From Cylindrotheca closterium (lineage: Eukaryota > Bacillariophyta > Bacillariophyceae > Bacillariales > Bacillariaceae): a stretch of 64,000 bases of DNA. Location: positions 124,001-188,000 of the forward strand of contig CAKOGP040001958.1 of the NCBI GenBank assembly GCA_933822405.4, given 5' to 3'. This document shows positions 10,675 to 20,538 of the stretch, in pieces; within the stretch, counting starts at the first letter, position 1; the number at the start of each line of letters is the position of its first letter. The translations under genes were made by a program, and so were the position numbers. Below the pieces are notes generated by a model. The model made no database searches. It was not told the DNA's origin and saw nothing but the letters and a program-made list of their open reading frames with translations.

Positions 10675-12633
10675 CTACTCCCAACCAGACTGCCAGTGGT
10701 TGCTTGCATTCTTTTCATCAATGTCAGATCTTGACAATCCAGCGCCAGAAAGTAGTTCTCGCGCCAAGTCATCACCAGTAGCTTTCGTAAAACCCGCAAT
10801 CCATTCTCGAATCTCATCATCCGATCCACCTTGTTCGGATTCAGCTCGAGACAACCAAATATCACGCCGTCTCAGAGTTCCTTTCCTTGCATCATCTCGA
10901 AAGGAATAAGACTCCCAACTTCCCAGGTAATGGTGGATGCCAAGGGGAAAACTTCCATAATCGCGCCATGGCGTTTCTGCAGCGCATACTTCTTTCAGCG
11001 GTCTGTGTGTGGTTCCTCCTTCATCAATGTCCTCTTTTGTCAATCGAGAAACATCAATAATAGCCTTGCCAAGGCCATCGCGGCCACCTCGTTCCGTCAA
11101 CCGATGACGATATCTCAAGGTGTCCAGCTGATATTGATATTTATCTTGATGATTCGCATCCTGCAACAGCCAGTCTGGCACACCCTTGTTCCGCTTTTCA
11201 GTTTGACTTTCCACCGCACTGTATAGGGCACGTGGAACATGGATGCAGGTCTGTGCCAAATCCTCATGTGGCGTATCTGTGGTGGTGGTGGTGGTCTCCT
11301 TTTTCTTCTTCTTCTTCTTGTTCTGCTTCTTGTCATCGTTGTATTCATTCAAAAGCGTCAAAATGTGCCCTGGTTGCCTCCTAAATTCTGCACTTGCATG
11401 ATGAATATACTTTTGACTCTGACTTTGACGTTTCTGCTTTTGCTTTTGCTGCTGCTTGACATAATATTCTTCACTGATTGTCAAGTACTCGTCACTATCG
11501 TGAAAGGTCGTGTAGGTTCGGTTCAGGTTTTTCAAATGTCGGCAGCATGCTTGATAGAATTGTGACTGCCGCTGACGATGTTTGCCTTTCAAGTCGTTCT
11601 TGGTATCTCCTGGTTTTCGCGTCAGATCCGTGACTGTATAATCCGAATCCTGCCAAATGGTAATGTGCATCTTGTTTTGCCAATGTGACGAAATGCTGAC
11701 TTGGGTTGAAGAGTGCGGATCCACAGCTAGAATCACGTGACGTAGGGGGAGCGCAAAATAATGATAGGCGAACCATTCGGGCAAGCGATGATTGTCATCC
11801 ATCCACAGTAGGCAAGCTGAGAAACTTTGTTGTTGCTGGTGGTGGTGGTCGTTGTTAGCATGGAATGATGCTGACAGCTGTGCATCACGGGTATGTTGAG
11901 CATGTTTTGCATGCTGTGCAACATCACTATTCTTATCCAATCGCACGGCAGAAGATTGGTCAAAGGTAGTGCTGCCTGACCACGACGACGACGACGACGA
12001 GTCCCCTACCGGTATTATCCAAAATTGTGTCATGTTCCCATGTTGATTTGCGACACTGGCAATGCTGCGGGCAGCAAAGAGGAAGAATAGAATAAAGGCA
12101 ACGGCTGCCTTGTTGAGCGGTGGTTTCTTGTGTTTGGACTGATATGGCCATGACACTGGAATATCCGTCGGAGGGTGCCCGTGGACGCTCTCTCCACTGC
12201 TGTGTTCAGATGCATCCAGTGCCAGTGAGGACATTGGTCGAGTATTAATACCCCCACCAAAGCCTGCACCTTTGGACATGTATTTCTGTTGTTGATGATA
12301 CTGGTTGGCCAAAAGCAATGACGTTTCATCAATTCCATGGGGATCTTGCTTGCAATGTTTCGCATATAGCTCCAATGCGTTATGGACTTCCATCTCATTC
12401 AGAACTTCGTCGAAATGATGATCACCATCCTCTTTCTCTTCTTCGTCGCCATCCATGGCATCGAATGTGACATGCCAACGATCTGGAGGAGCATGTTTCA
12501 GTCGTCTCTTTTTGAGTTTGCTCTTTGTGGTCTTGTGGATAGCCTTATCGATAGTTCCAAAGAAAAGCTTCTCTTCGATTTTCCCTCCGACTACTGCCTG
12601 AAGTTTTTTGGCTATCCGTCGCTGTAGGTACAT
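10675..12633 (-). CDS. Type II membrane glycosyltransferase, GT92 (DUF23)-like
   Basis: Probable Golgi glycosyltransferase. A 652-residue protein from the first ATG; the frame stays open for 15 codons upstream but without an ATG. There is a Lys-rich cytosolic tail, one hydrophobic anchor (about 175-192), a low-complexity luminal stem with His, Gln and Ser runs, then the catalytic domain. That domain opens CLLWMDDNHRLPEWFAYHY, which resembles the GT92 opening, and carries the DXD-type metal motif HDSDEYL (about 378-384). A run of seven lysines sits within the catalytic part (about 450), a likely loop insertion. The substrate cannot be told. It is divergently transcribed from the first globin gene, 355 bp away. 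Confidence 0.72.
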   Translation of the reverse strand: MYLQRRIAKKLQAVVGGKIEEKLFFGTIDKAIHKTTKSKLKKRRLKHAPPDRWHVTFDAMDGDEEEKEDGDHHFDEVLNEMEVHNALELYAKHCKQDPHGIDETSLLLANQYHQQQKYMSKGAGFGGGINTRPMSSLALDASEHSSGESVHGHPPTDIPVSWPYQSKHKKPPLNKAAVAFILFFLFAARSIASVANQHGNMTQFWIIPVGDSSSSSSWSGSTTFDQSSAVRLDKNSDVAQHAKHAQHTRDAQLSASFHANNDHHHQQQQSFSACLLWMDDNHRLPEWFAYHYFALPLRHVILAVDPHSSTQVSISSHWQNKMHITIWQDSDYTVTDLTRKPGDTKNDLKGKHRQRQSQFYQACCRHLKNLNRTYTTFHDSDEYLTISEEYYVKQQQKQKQKRQSQSQKYIHHASAEFRRQPGHILTLLNEYNDDKKQNKKKKKKKETTTTTTDTPHEDLAQTCIHVPRALYSAVESQTEKRNKGVPDWLLQDANHQDKYQYQLDTLRYRHRLTERGGRDGLGKAIIDVSRLTKEDIDEGGTTHRPLKEVCAAETPWRDYGSFPLGIHHYLGSWESYSFRDDARKGTLRRRDIWLSRAESEQGGSDDEIREWIAGFTKATGDDLARELLSGAGLSRSDIDEKNASNHWQSGWE

Positions 12634-12988
12634 CGGTGGAGGGGAAGGGGAGGAACAACGAGCTACTATGTATGCCACTCCACCTGAGGTTTATATGCGA
12701 TGAAAGTCAGAATTGCAGTCCTCCAAAAGAAGTCGGCTGGGTCGTGTGGAGATTAAGTACGACGGGTGGGTGGGCTGACGATAGATCGGATCCGGGTGAC
12801 GGGTGCTGTGTGAGCAAAAGACTCTCCTCTTCAAAACAGAACGATTTCTTGTGGTTCAACAACAGACAGCAACCGCAGAACCAACAATCAAAAACCGAAG
12901 CAGGAACAACGCTACGTCGTTCGAACCTTCTTTTATATTCAGCAACAGCAACAGTTGAATCAATCAATTCATCAATCAATCCGACAGC
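12634..12988. other. Divergent promoter region
   Basis: Shared upstream region of the glycosyltransferase (minus) and globin 1 (plus). It ends in an AATCAATTC/ATCAATCAAT tract directly before the globin ATG. No TATA box can be assigned with confidence. Confidence 0.45.
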
Positions 12989-13597
12989 ATGGCTTCCAAA
13001 AAGTACAAGGTGGAACTTCCAGCCGAACTTCGTGACGAAGGTTATCAAGAAATCAAAGTTTCCTTGCTAAGCAAGGCTGGGGATCCCAATGCGGTGGACG
13101 TTGCCATCAATGGATTTGTGGATGCCTTGTTTAACGATGACGAATTAAAACCAATCTTTGAAAAGTACAGCAAGCCACATCTAAAGGCGCATCAACAACG
13201 ACTATTTCTCATGGCAATTACGGATTTGCCAGCTGATTTTGATTACAAGTCCTTCATTATGGAACGCCATTACAAGTTGTTCGACAAGGGTGTCAACGAG
13301 AAACATTTCGATTTGATGGTCAAGTATTTGAATGAGGCACTTGCAACACTATCGGTTGATCCAGAGATAGCAGGAGGTATCAATGCCCATTTGGCACCCT
13401 TTCGAGATGTTTTTGAGACTACCAGTCCGGACGATGTCAAGGGATACTTGAAGAAGTCGATTGGCAGTCTGCATATGATTCGAATTGCGCAGGCAAAGCG
13501 ACAGAGAGAACAAGAGATTGAAGAACACAATCGACGTGCGTCCATGGGCTCGACCTTCTCAGAGCAAACCGACATGAAGAGTGAAGAGCTGGGTTAA
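12989..13597 (+). CDS. Group-I truncated hemoglobin-like globin 1
   Basis: Single-exon 202-residue protein. After a 28-residue leader it follows the TrHbN fold: LLSKAGDPNAV, then FVDALFNDDELKPIFEKY, then LKAHQQRLF (His68 region), then MERHYKLF with the likely proximal heme His94, then EKHFDLMVKYL and HLAPFRDVF. A charged 45-residue C-terminal tail (RQREQEIEEHNRR) extends past the globin core. Family members bind O2 or NO and often act in NO detoxification or redox sensing; the role here is inferred. It has a tandem paralog 880 bp downstream. Confidence 0.85.
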   Translation: MASKKYKVELPAELRDEGYQEIKVSLLSKAGDPNAVDVAINGFVDALFNDDELKPIFEKYSKPHLKAHQQRLFLMAITDLPADFDYKSFIMERHYKLFDKGVNEKHFDLMVKYLNEALATLSVDPEIAGGINAHLAPFRDVFETTSPDDVKGYLKKSIGSLHMIRIAQAKRQREQEIEEHNRRASMGSTFSEQTDMKSEELG

Positions 13598-14479
13598 GAG
13601 CTCCATCAAACGGATATGTGTATGCCGTATGCTGTGTTGCTGCGTCGTAGGTAGACAGAGTAACTAATCACGTTAGGGCAAAGATTCATTCATGCTTTCT
13701 CTCTTACTCTGCACTGTACTGTAGGTATTACTTGAGGATAAAGTCCAGTAACCGGGGCGCTCGTTTTTTACAAGCGTCACAGAGATGAATGAATGGGACC
13801 AGCCCAAGGTCTTTCCATCTCTTAGACATGGTGACACGTGTTTGTGATTTGGCTCATACCACGTAAATCATAAGATTCTCAATGACCCTTTGATGAAGAA
13901 ACGGCCGAAAGTACCTACAGCAGCTGCAAAACCAAACAGAAGAGCGTCTCCACAGCAGATGCTGGCGCGTAATTAGTTGATAATGTCGCAGATCTCTTGA
14001 CTTCACTTCTACTGTTCGACGCAAGACAAATCATGGTGTCCTGGCTTCTCACTTTTGTAGGTAAAAGTTCGTTCTAATGAATACTCGTACAATATATATT
14101 GTATTTTATATATAAAATACCTTGCGAGTCACTTTCATTTGAAATAACCTACTGCGCTGGAACGCAGGGACCACCTCAGTGTCGAATGACGCAGTCGGTC
14201 GATGTGTTCAAGTGACACCTGTGTGTTATATATTTGGACCGGCTAAAAATTGCAATTATTTACAAAAGGCTCTCCCCGATTTATAAAAGCACTTGATGTT
14301 GGATAATGTTTTCGCCCTCACAAACCGTCCGGGTCATCCTTCTTGGTCACTACACTGTATGATCAATGCATAAATATTTCCTTCATGGGATATTTGCACG
14401 AAGCAAAATTTCAAGTGAAACATACAACAGGTTGTATTCTGTTAGCATAAGCATCGAGCATTTACAGTATTGATCAATC
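13598..14479. other. Spacer between the tandem globins
   Basis: About 880 bp with no coding signal. It contains the adjacent AT palindromes at 14089-14120 and presumably the promoter of globin 2. Confidence 0.5.
14089..14120. repeat. Two overlapping perfect AT palindromes
   Basis: A 14-bp palindrome (ACAATATATATTGT, 14089-14102) overlaps a perfect 20-bp palindrome (14101-14120, arms GTATTTTATA/TATAAAATAC). Confidence 0.8.
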
Positions 14480-15073
14480 ATGACCGCCAGAACCAAACCA
14501 TCCAAGTACGCTGTCCAACTTCCAAGGGAGATTGAAAAGAAGGAAATCGAGGACTACGATAGAACGCTTCTTTATCGATTAGGTGGTGAGGATGCACTAG
14601 AGGCTGTATTGGAAATGTTTTTCAAAGGCCTTCTGCAAGATGACCTCCTGAAGCCGTTCTTCCACAATGCTAATCCAGCACTCATCAAGTATCATCAGAA
14701 AAAGTTTCTTGCACTTGCGTTCACAGAAATTCCTGCCGACTTTGACGCAAAGGCATACATCATCGAACGTCATTTTCGTCTATTCGCTAATGGGCTCAAC
14801 GAAACCCACTTTGATAGAGTGGTCGTGCATTTGGAGGCAGCTCTTTCTGGAATGTGGGTAGACGCAGCGCTGATTGCCGAAACCAAGGAACATGTTGCCC
14901 CTCTACGAGCTATCTTTGAAGAGTCGGGTCGAGAACACGTTACAGAATACTTGAAAGAGGCAGTCGGAAGTGACCATTTCAACAACAGAACGATCGAGCC
15001 AAAATCAAGACCTACCAAGATTCCAAAATTCTCCATGTTTCGCTTTCCAAGAAAAGTCAAACAAAGCGCTTGA
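14480..15073 (+). CDS. Group-I truncated hemoglobin-like globin 2
   Basis: Single-exon 197-residue paralog of globin 1 in the same orientation. It shows the TrHbN order: LLYRLGGEDALEAVLEMF, LLQDDLLKPFF, IKYHQKKFLALAF, IIERHFRLFANGLNETHFD with proximal His98, then HVAPLRAIFEES. It keeps the LGGEDA opening typical of the family, which globin 1 lacks. The C-terminal tail is basic (RFPRKVKQS). Divergence from globin 1 is high, so the tandem duplication is not recent. Confidence 0.86.
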   Translation: MTARTKPSKYAVQLPREIEKKEIEDYDRTLLYRLGGEDALEAVLEMFFKGLLQDDLLKPFFHNANPALIKYHQKKFLALAFTEIPADFDAKAYIIERHFRLFANGLNETHFDRVVVHLEAALSGMWVDAALIAETKEHVAPLRAIFEESGREHVTEYLKEAVGSDHFNNRTIEPKSRPTKIPKFSMFRFPRKVKQSA

Positions 15074-15215
15074 TTCGATTATTCATATTATACAATGTAG
15101 CTATTATATATACTTATTCCCTCCCTTCTACCTCAATCCTCTCTTCTTCTACTCTAGTAGTATTGCAACTCTCATTCCAAACAGAGAGCAGAGGCTGATA
15201 TTTGATTGATACACC

Positions 15216-17879
15216 TTACTTCTTCTCCACCCCTGCTTCTGCAGGTGTTGCCTCCCCACCTCCTTCTTTCAATTCATAGGATCGTGGGTAGGTTCCTGAA
15301 AAGAAGTCGTCACCCTTCAACAAATGATCCGGATCTGGGTAGCACAAGGTTGTAAGCCCGATCAAGCATTCGGGCAATTCATCGTCAGTTCGACCCTCAA
15401 TGACAAATCCAAAAGTGACCACAATTTTCTTCAGGTAGGAATCCTTAATGAAGCAAATTCCTTGCTTGGCAATATAAGGGAAAGGGTACAGTGAAATGTC
15501 AAATTCCATGCAAGATTGCTCGGGATGCCGAAACAAGAATCCAGTCTGGCCTGGACGCTTGATCAAAAACGGTTTTCCGTTGTACTTGGAGATCCATCCA
15601 GGTACACCAATTTCATCCAAGTTGTGTCCCATTGGAACAACCTTCATTCGCGACATCCACGAATTGTCCGTCGGCGCCAGTCGGCACCATTCTTCAAACA
15701 ATCGGACGGCATTCACCTTGGATTGCTGAATATTTCCGGGAGTGGCTTCACTATTGGGGTCGTATCCATCCGCAGTGACACGTTTCAGAATGTCTCTTGT
15801 TTCTTGAGTCATTGTATAGTACATGGTAATGGTATAGCCACCACCATCTTCTAATGAGGCATACAACTTGGGTGGATCGGTTGGAAGCGACACCGAAATG
15901 ATGAAACGGTCCGGAGCATTCCACGTTTTGGTGGGTGGATCGCCTGGGAAGGAAACCTCGGGCATCGTGACACGAGATGCCATGTCAGGATACCGTTTTG
16001 AGCCTTCAAAAATATCCATCCCCGTGCACTCGTACAATTCTCCCGGTGAGGGAATCTTTGCCTTGGTGGACTTGTATCCATGGGATCGAACTTGAATCCC
16101 GTCTGCCTTTCCTGGCATCCAACCAGCAAATACATGACCAACATCATTAACTGCGGGCTCTTCAACGTTGTTGATATGCATTGCAGATGTACCAGCAAGA
16201 GGCTTGAAATCTTTTGCAACACTGGTTAAGCTACTTTCCTTCTTGTCCAGCCTCTTTTTCTTTTTGGACTTTTTGGTTTCGGGCTTGTCTTGGACCGTGG
16301 GAAGAATCTTCATGCCCATGACACTGGAAAGCCTTCTTGCCATTTTGCTGGTAATGACAGGCTTTTTGACTTCCATTTTGATTCGATCCTTCTTGACAAA
16401 TACAAACATGGCCATGTTGGTAAAGGCAAAAATGTACCAAAAGGCATCGACCGAGGTTCCAGAAGCTCTTGACAATAAAACGGCCATGTTGACGAGTATA
16501 CTCAATGGGACCAAAAAGTCCTCTGGCACGCAATACACAGGGATTCCTGATGTTTGGTCCAACATGAGTGACATTGGATTGCTGGTCGGCGACCGATACA
16601 AGTTTTCGTCATCGTCCATGTCTTCTTCGTAATCCTTTAGTTCGCCTTCACTGATATTATCCAAATAATCCGGAAAGTTTTCACTCTTGACCTTGTAATG
16701 CCCCGTCGCCCACAGCCGATGGCCCCCGACGGTAATCTGTTTCTTCTTTTCGCTCGCCCTTAGTGGAGGTTCGCTCAATTGTCCATGCGACTCGTTGGCA
16801 TATCGTGGATCGTTCGATTGGACAATGGCGCTGTTGTACGAATCCACAGATGCCTTGACAATGACATCCGTCAAAACGGCCAACCATTGCATCATTTCTG
16901 CTTGGGAGTCAAAACAGAATTTCCATTTGGTTTGGGTCAAAATCTTGACCGAAATGCAAAAGGGTGTGGGGGCCCCCGAGTGACCCAAACTGGCACTGAT
17001 ATTGGCATTTTCCTTGACCAAATCCAAATAACCACGGGCATCGTTCGGATTGTTGCTACTGCTGGAATGAGTCATGTTGGCCATGTTGGCGTTGATATTG
17101 GTCGACGCAGCCGCCAAGTTGGCCGCCAAATCCGAGGCTTGTTTGAAACTATTCTCCAACCAATTGGTCGACGGTCTCGTAGGAGCACTGTGGGTTTGCG
17201 ATGTGGTTTGTTTTATAAAGGATTGATCGGGTGGCAGGTTGGTGCTCGGATCCACCGATTCCACCGAGGTATCGTCTGAATCTTCATTGCTCGCATGATT
17301 ACCCAAATTCTTGTAATAGGCCAATCGATTGCCTTTCAACACAATCCGACGACGTTCCCAGGCGGCCGTCGACGAGTACTTGCCCAAACCGCTGCGTCGT
17401 TTCCAAACGATACCGGTGAGTCGAATCTGCGAGTTCTTGCCCTTTGCTTTGGGCAATTCCGACATGACAGAATCATCCTCCTCTTCGGAATCGGTGGATG
17501 CCTTGGTATCCAAGGCTGGCATGCTGGATGCCGATTCAATCGCGGGAGTGTTATCCTTGTGGTTGTTCTTGTGCGAGCCAGTGGAAGATCCGCCACTGCT
17601 CAAGGTGTTTTTAATGGTAACCGCCACGGATTTGGCCTTGACTGTGGCCTTGACGGTGGCCTTTCGAAAGACTTCCTTTTTGCTACTAGTAGACGTCGTT
17701 GACTTTGTTTGCTGTTGCAGTTCCTTGAGTTCCGCAGGCGTCAAGTTTGGATTTTTGGCAATTGCCATGGCCATCTCTTTGGCTAACTTTAGTTCGTAGT
17801 CATCACCACCACTACTCGAAGTAGAAGTGTCAGCATCCTGCTGTTGCATGGGATTGCTGGAGGATGATTCCGTGGCCAT
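15216..17879 (-). CDS. PH and DUF1336 (EDR2-like) lipid-binding protein
   Basis: 887-residue protein. The N-terminus is low complexity with a short ELKLAKEMAMAIAKNP helix. A PH-type domain starts at IRLTGIVWKRRSG (about 152) and ends in WKFCFDSQAEMMQWLAVL, split by a long Ser/Asn-rich insert. Two hydrophobic segments follow (about 455-505), then a C-terminal DUF1336 domain (about 610-870) with WNAPDRFIISVSLP, RLFEEWCRL, IGVPGWISKYNGKP and FGFVIEG. In plants EDR2-type PH/START/DUF1336 proteins bind lipids and act at membranes in defence signalling. No START domain was recognised between the two ends here. Function is inferred only at that level. Confidence 0.8.
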   Translation of the reverse strand: MATESSSSNPMQQQDADTSTSSSGGDDYELKLAKEMAMAIAKNPNLTPAELKELQQQTKSTTSTSSKKEVFRKATVKATVKAKSVAVTIKNTLSSGGSSTGSHKNNHKDNTPAIESASSMPALDTKASTDSEEEDDSVMSELPKAKGKNSQIRLTGIVWKRRSGLGKYSSTAAWERRRIVLKGNRLAYYKNLGNHASNEDSDDTSVESVDPSTNLPPDQSFIKQTTSQTHSAPTRPSTNWLENSFKQASDLAANLAAASTNINANMANMTHSSSSNNPNDARGYLDLVKENANISASLGHSGAPTPFCISVKILTQTKWKFCFDSQAEMMQWLAVLTDVIVKASVDSYNSAIVQSNDPRYANESHGQLSEPPLRASEKKKQITVGGHRLWATGHYKVKSENFPDYLDNISEGELKDYEEDMDDDENLYRSPTSNPMSLMLDQTSGIPVYCVPEDFLVPLSILVNMAVLLSRASGTSVDAFWYIFAFTNMAMFVFVKKDRIKMEVKKPVITSKMARRLSSVMGMKILPTVQDKPETKKSKKKKRLDKKESSLTSVAKDFKPLAGTSAMHINNVEEPAVNDVGHVFAGWMPGKADGIQVRSHGYKSTKAKIPSPGELYECTGMDIFEGSKRYPDMASRVTMPEVSFPGDPPTKTWNAPDRFIISVSLPTDPPKLYASLEDGGGYTITMYYTMTQETRDILKRVTADGYDPNSEATPGNIQQSKVNAVRLFEEWCRLAPTDNSWMSRMKVVPMGHNLDEIGVPGWISKYNGKPFLIKRPGQTGFLFRHPEQSCMEFDISLYPFPYIAKQGICFIKDSYLKKIVVTFGFVIEGRTDDELPECLIGLTTLCYPDPDHLLKGDDFFSGTYPRSYELKEGGGEATPAEAGVEKK

Positions 17880-18358
17880 GCTGTATTCGTATCAGGAATG
17901 AATGAATAATAATTCTTGATCGGAATGTTGATGTTGTTATTATTATTATTATTAGAGGAACAGAACGATGCCGGTACTGTACTGTACCTTCTGGAAGAGC
18001 GTTTGTTGTAAAGTTCTGAATGCAACAAATGAATCAATCAATCAACAACAATTGTAGTAGTGTAAGAATGATTGAATGAATCCACAGCAACCCTTTCTTC
18101 TACAGAATAAAAAAGTGGAACCTACACTGCACGATACGATGCGATACGATACGATACACCTTTGGTTATGTCACCCTTCCAGATTTTTCGTCTTGATCTT
18201 TTTTTTCTTTCGAGCCGTTCGTCAGCACACACGGCCAACCTAAAACTGTCGTGGAATACATACGCAAAATAAATAGCAAGCCTTGCCTTCACATGGTGTC
18301 TGACGGACAACGGTTTATTACGGATCGGAGGGGTCGAAGATCGTGAAATTCGAAATGT
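17880..18358. other. Divergent promoter region
   Basis: Upstream of both the EDR2-like gene (minus) and the sirtuin (plus). It holds a TTATTATTATTATTAT run, a GGTACTGTACTGTACC palindrome-like site near 17973 and a GATACGATAC repeat near 18133. No gene seen. Confidence 0.5.
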
Positions 18359-19579
18359 ATGAAGACAGCTCTTTTTTCATTGTCACTGCGAACAAGGCAG
18401 GTTCTCAGGGCAATGCTTCTTGGCCACTGCCTGTTTTATTTATTACTACTTTTGCTGTCTCATTCTACTACCACCGTCATTGCTCTGTGTAATAATTCCA
18501 AAACAAGAACAACCAGAATGCCACCACCACCACCACGTCCTCCAAATACTATCATCAAGGATCTTACTAGTTTGGCCAAGTACATCCAGAGTGATGCCTG
18601 CAAGTCGATTGTCGTCTTGACGGGAGCTGGAATTTCGGTCAATTCGGGAATTCCCGACTTCCGAAGTGCCGGTGGCATGTATTCGACTTTGAGAGCGGAT
18701 TTGTTGACATGTTCGGCCGCCCAACGGCGACTCATGGAACAAGATCCAACCTACGTGGTATCTTGGGATATTTTTCAACGAAATGCCTTTCCTTATTTGG
18801 AAGTGAGACGACCCTTCATATTGGGAACCGCCCAACAACAATGGAAGGCCACCTTGTCGCATCACTTTTTGAAACTCTTGGATACCAAGACCAACAAATT
18901 GACTCGAGTGTACACCCAAAACATTGATGGATTGGATCATCAATGTTTTCCTGACAATAACAATGATAATAAAATTGTCAGTGTCCATGGCACCATTGCC
19001 CAAGTAGCGTGCGAAGGGTGTGGCACAGGCATGGAATTCGACGCATTCTGCCAACAAGTCCAATCCAACATCAAGGACATTTACGATCCATCCTTGAGCG
19101 ATGACGAAAAGAAACAGCAAACCTCCAAGCCAATCCATTGTCCCAGTTGCCAACAACCCTTGGTCAAACCAAAGACGGTCCTCTTTGGACGATCCTTGCC
19201 CGAAGAATTTTTTGTTGCCGTAAAACAAGACATGCCCCAGGCCGATTTGTTGATTGTCGCAGGGACTTCGTTGGTGGTCTCGCCGGCCAATTCCTTGGTG
19301 TATCAAGTGAACGACGATTGTGCACGAGTCGTCATTAACCAAGAAGCCGTAGGACAAGAATTGGGCATTGAATATGATTATACTGATGGTAGCGGCGGCA
19401 ACAAACGTCGAGACTATTTTGCAAAAGGAGACTGCGATCAAGTGTGTTTGGAATTGTGTCAAGCCTTGGGATGGGAACAAGACTTGCTGGCAATCCAAGA
19501 CTCCTTGCCTGAAATGAGTCGGGCTGTCTTGTTGGCTGCGGCATCCAATAAGCCTCAAATGAGAAATAATTCCAAATGA
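18359..19579 (+). CDS. Sir2-family NAD-dependent protein deacylase with hydrophobic N-terminus
   Basis: 406 residues. Sirtuin signatures: LTGAGISVNSGIPDFRS (about 87-103), TQNIDGLDHQ, catalytic-site VHG, Zn cysteines CEGC and CPSC, and VAGTSLVVSPA. The spacer between the two Zn pairs is longer than usual (about 45 residues). Residues 19-44 are strongly hydrophobic (LLLLLLSHS), so the full product could be secretory or membrane-anchored. A second in-frame Met54, just before a poly-Pro stretch, would give a soluble form. It removes acyl groups from lysines using NAD; substrate and compartment are unknown. A broken copy of its 3' end lies 2.4 kb downstream. Confidence 0.9.
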   Translation: MKTALFSLSLRTRQVLRAMLLGHCLFYLLLLLLSHSTTTVIALCNNSKTRTTRMPPPPPRPPNTIIKDLTSLAKYIQSDACKSIVVLTGAGISVNSGIPDFRSAGGMYSTLRADLLTCSAAQRRLMEQDPTYVVSWDIFQRNAFPYLEVRRPFILGTAQQQWKATLSHHFLKLLDTKTNKLTRVYTQNIDGLDHQCFPDNNNDNKIVSVHGTIAQVACEGCGTGMEFDAFCQQVQSNIKDIYDPSLSDDEKKQQTSKPIHCPSCQQPLVKPKTVLFGRSLPEEFFVAVKQDMPQADLLIVAGTSLVVSPANSLVYQVNDDCARVVINQEAVGQELGIEYDYTDGSGGNKRRDYFAKGDCDQVCLELCQALGWEQDLLAIQDSLPEMSRAVLLAAASNKPQMRNNSK

Positions 19580-20047
19580 TGATGATGGAATGGCATGGCA
19601 TGGGGTGGGGTGGATTGCCATCCGGCAAGTGGGCATTGTGAAAGCTGATTGCAGTGAATGAAAAAGTGGATTAATTCATCATTCATTCAACTGGAAGTTG
19701 CTGATATATTGCTGTCAACATAAGAGCTGTTTGGAAAGTTGACAGCTCACTTTGGCAGTATATCTACAATGATTGCAAAATCAGAAATCATCATCTCGCT
19801 TGTGATAGAGCCATCATTATGCAACACAGGGTCCATTCTTCCTAAAAGTCAGCATGACAACTATGATTACTGACTGCAGAAGATCAATCCAGCTACCAAA
19901 ATCGTACCAGGTATATTGAGAGAAAAAGGATGCTTGTCCTTATTGATTGTTAGCTGAAGTGCCATGACTTTGATGGTTTCGATTCGCATTATTGTTAGCC
20001 TACTATATTATTGTTCTTATTTCTGATTGGCACGCACCAAAGAGTAT
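19580..20047. other. 3' flank of the sirtuin gene
   Basis: No gene. Large parts (for example TTGACAGCTCACTTTGG and GATAGAGCCAT) are duplicated at 22150-22315. Confidence 0.6.
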
Positions 20048-20275
20048 GGTCATCACATCTACAACAAGAATTGGCTTGGCCGTTTTGTAGAAGTCTTGGC
20101 ATCCAACAGCGACCCTTTTGATTAGATCCACAACAACTGGTTGGTACTTTTCATAGAAATCCAATACAAGTGGTCAGTACTTCACGTAGAGTTTATTGCA
20201 CTCCAAAAATATAGCATCAATGAGATCCATGGCTTGAGAGTGAATCCCAAAGTTCAAGTCCAAGGAAGCCGTTCG
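20048..20275 (-). pseudogene. Degenerate copy of the neighbouring small secreted-protein gene
   Basis: In one minus-strand frame this translates to SLDLNFGIHSQAMDLID..., EKYQPVVVDL and CQDFYKTAKP. It aligns with SLNLSFEIHPQAILDLF..., EKYQPIAWEL and FQQFYGFF of the gene at 20539-21174. An in-frame stop (20174-20176) and the missing 5' end mark it as a remnant. Confidence 0.7.
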
Positions 20276-20333
20276 TGGTGGTGGATACGACACGTTCTTC
20301 TTCTTCGAATCATCAAACGGTGAAAGAGGTCCA

Positions 20334-20462
20334 CTTATCTTGATCCAGAGTGAAAGTGGTCATGTTCTTCTTGGAATCCAAAGTAGCCAAATTCATGTTC
20401 TTTTGATCCAGGGCGAAACTGGTCAAGCTCTTCTTCGAGTCCATAATAGTTGAAGTCGTGTT
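20334..20462. repeat. Four-unit repeat with an 11-codon period
   Basis: Units of 33, 33, 30 and 33 bp. On the minus strand they read as LDSKKNMTTF- and LDQKNMNLA-like peptides in one open frame (20313-20561). The multiple-of-three period suggests a coding origin, but no full gene could be assembled around it. Confidence 0.6.
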
Positions 20463-20538
20463 CGTATTATTAAAATCAATGGCAGTGGTCGTGACAAAAG
20501 AGAGCGCGATTGTTCCCATCTCCACGATGATTCCAACA

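Noticed and set aside
18446..19636. 396-codon open frame on the minus strand opposite the sirtuin
   Set aside because: The plus strand has every sirtuin motif; the minus frame has no recognisable domain and mirrors codon bias of the real gene.
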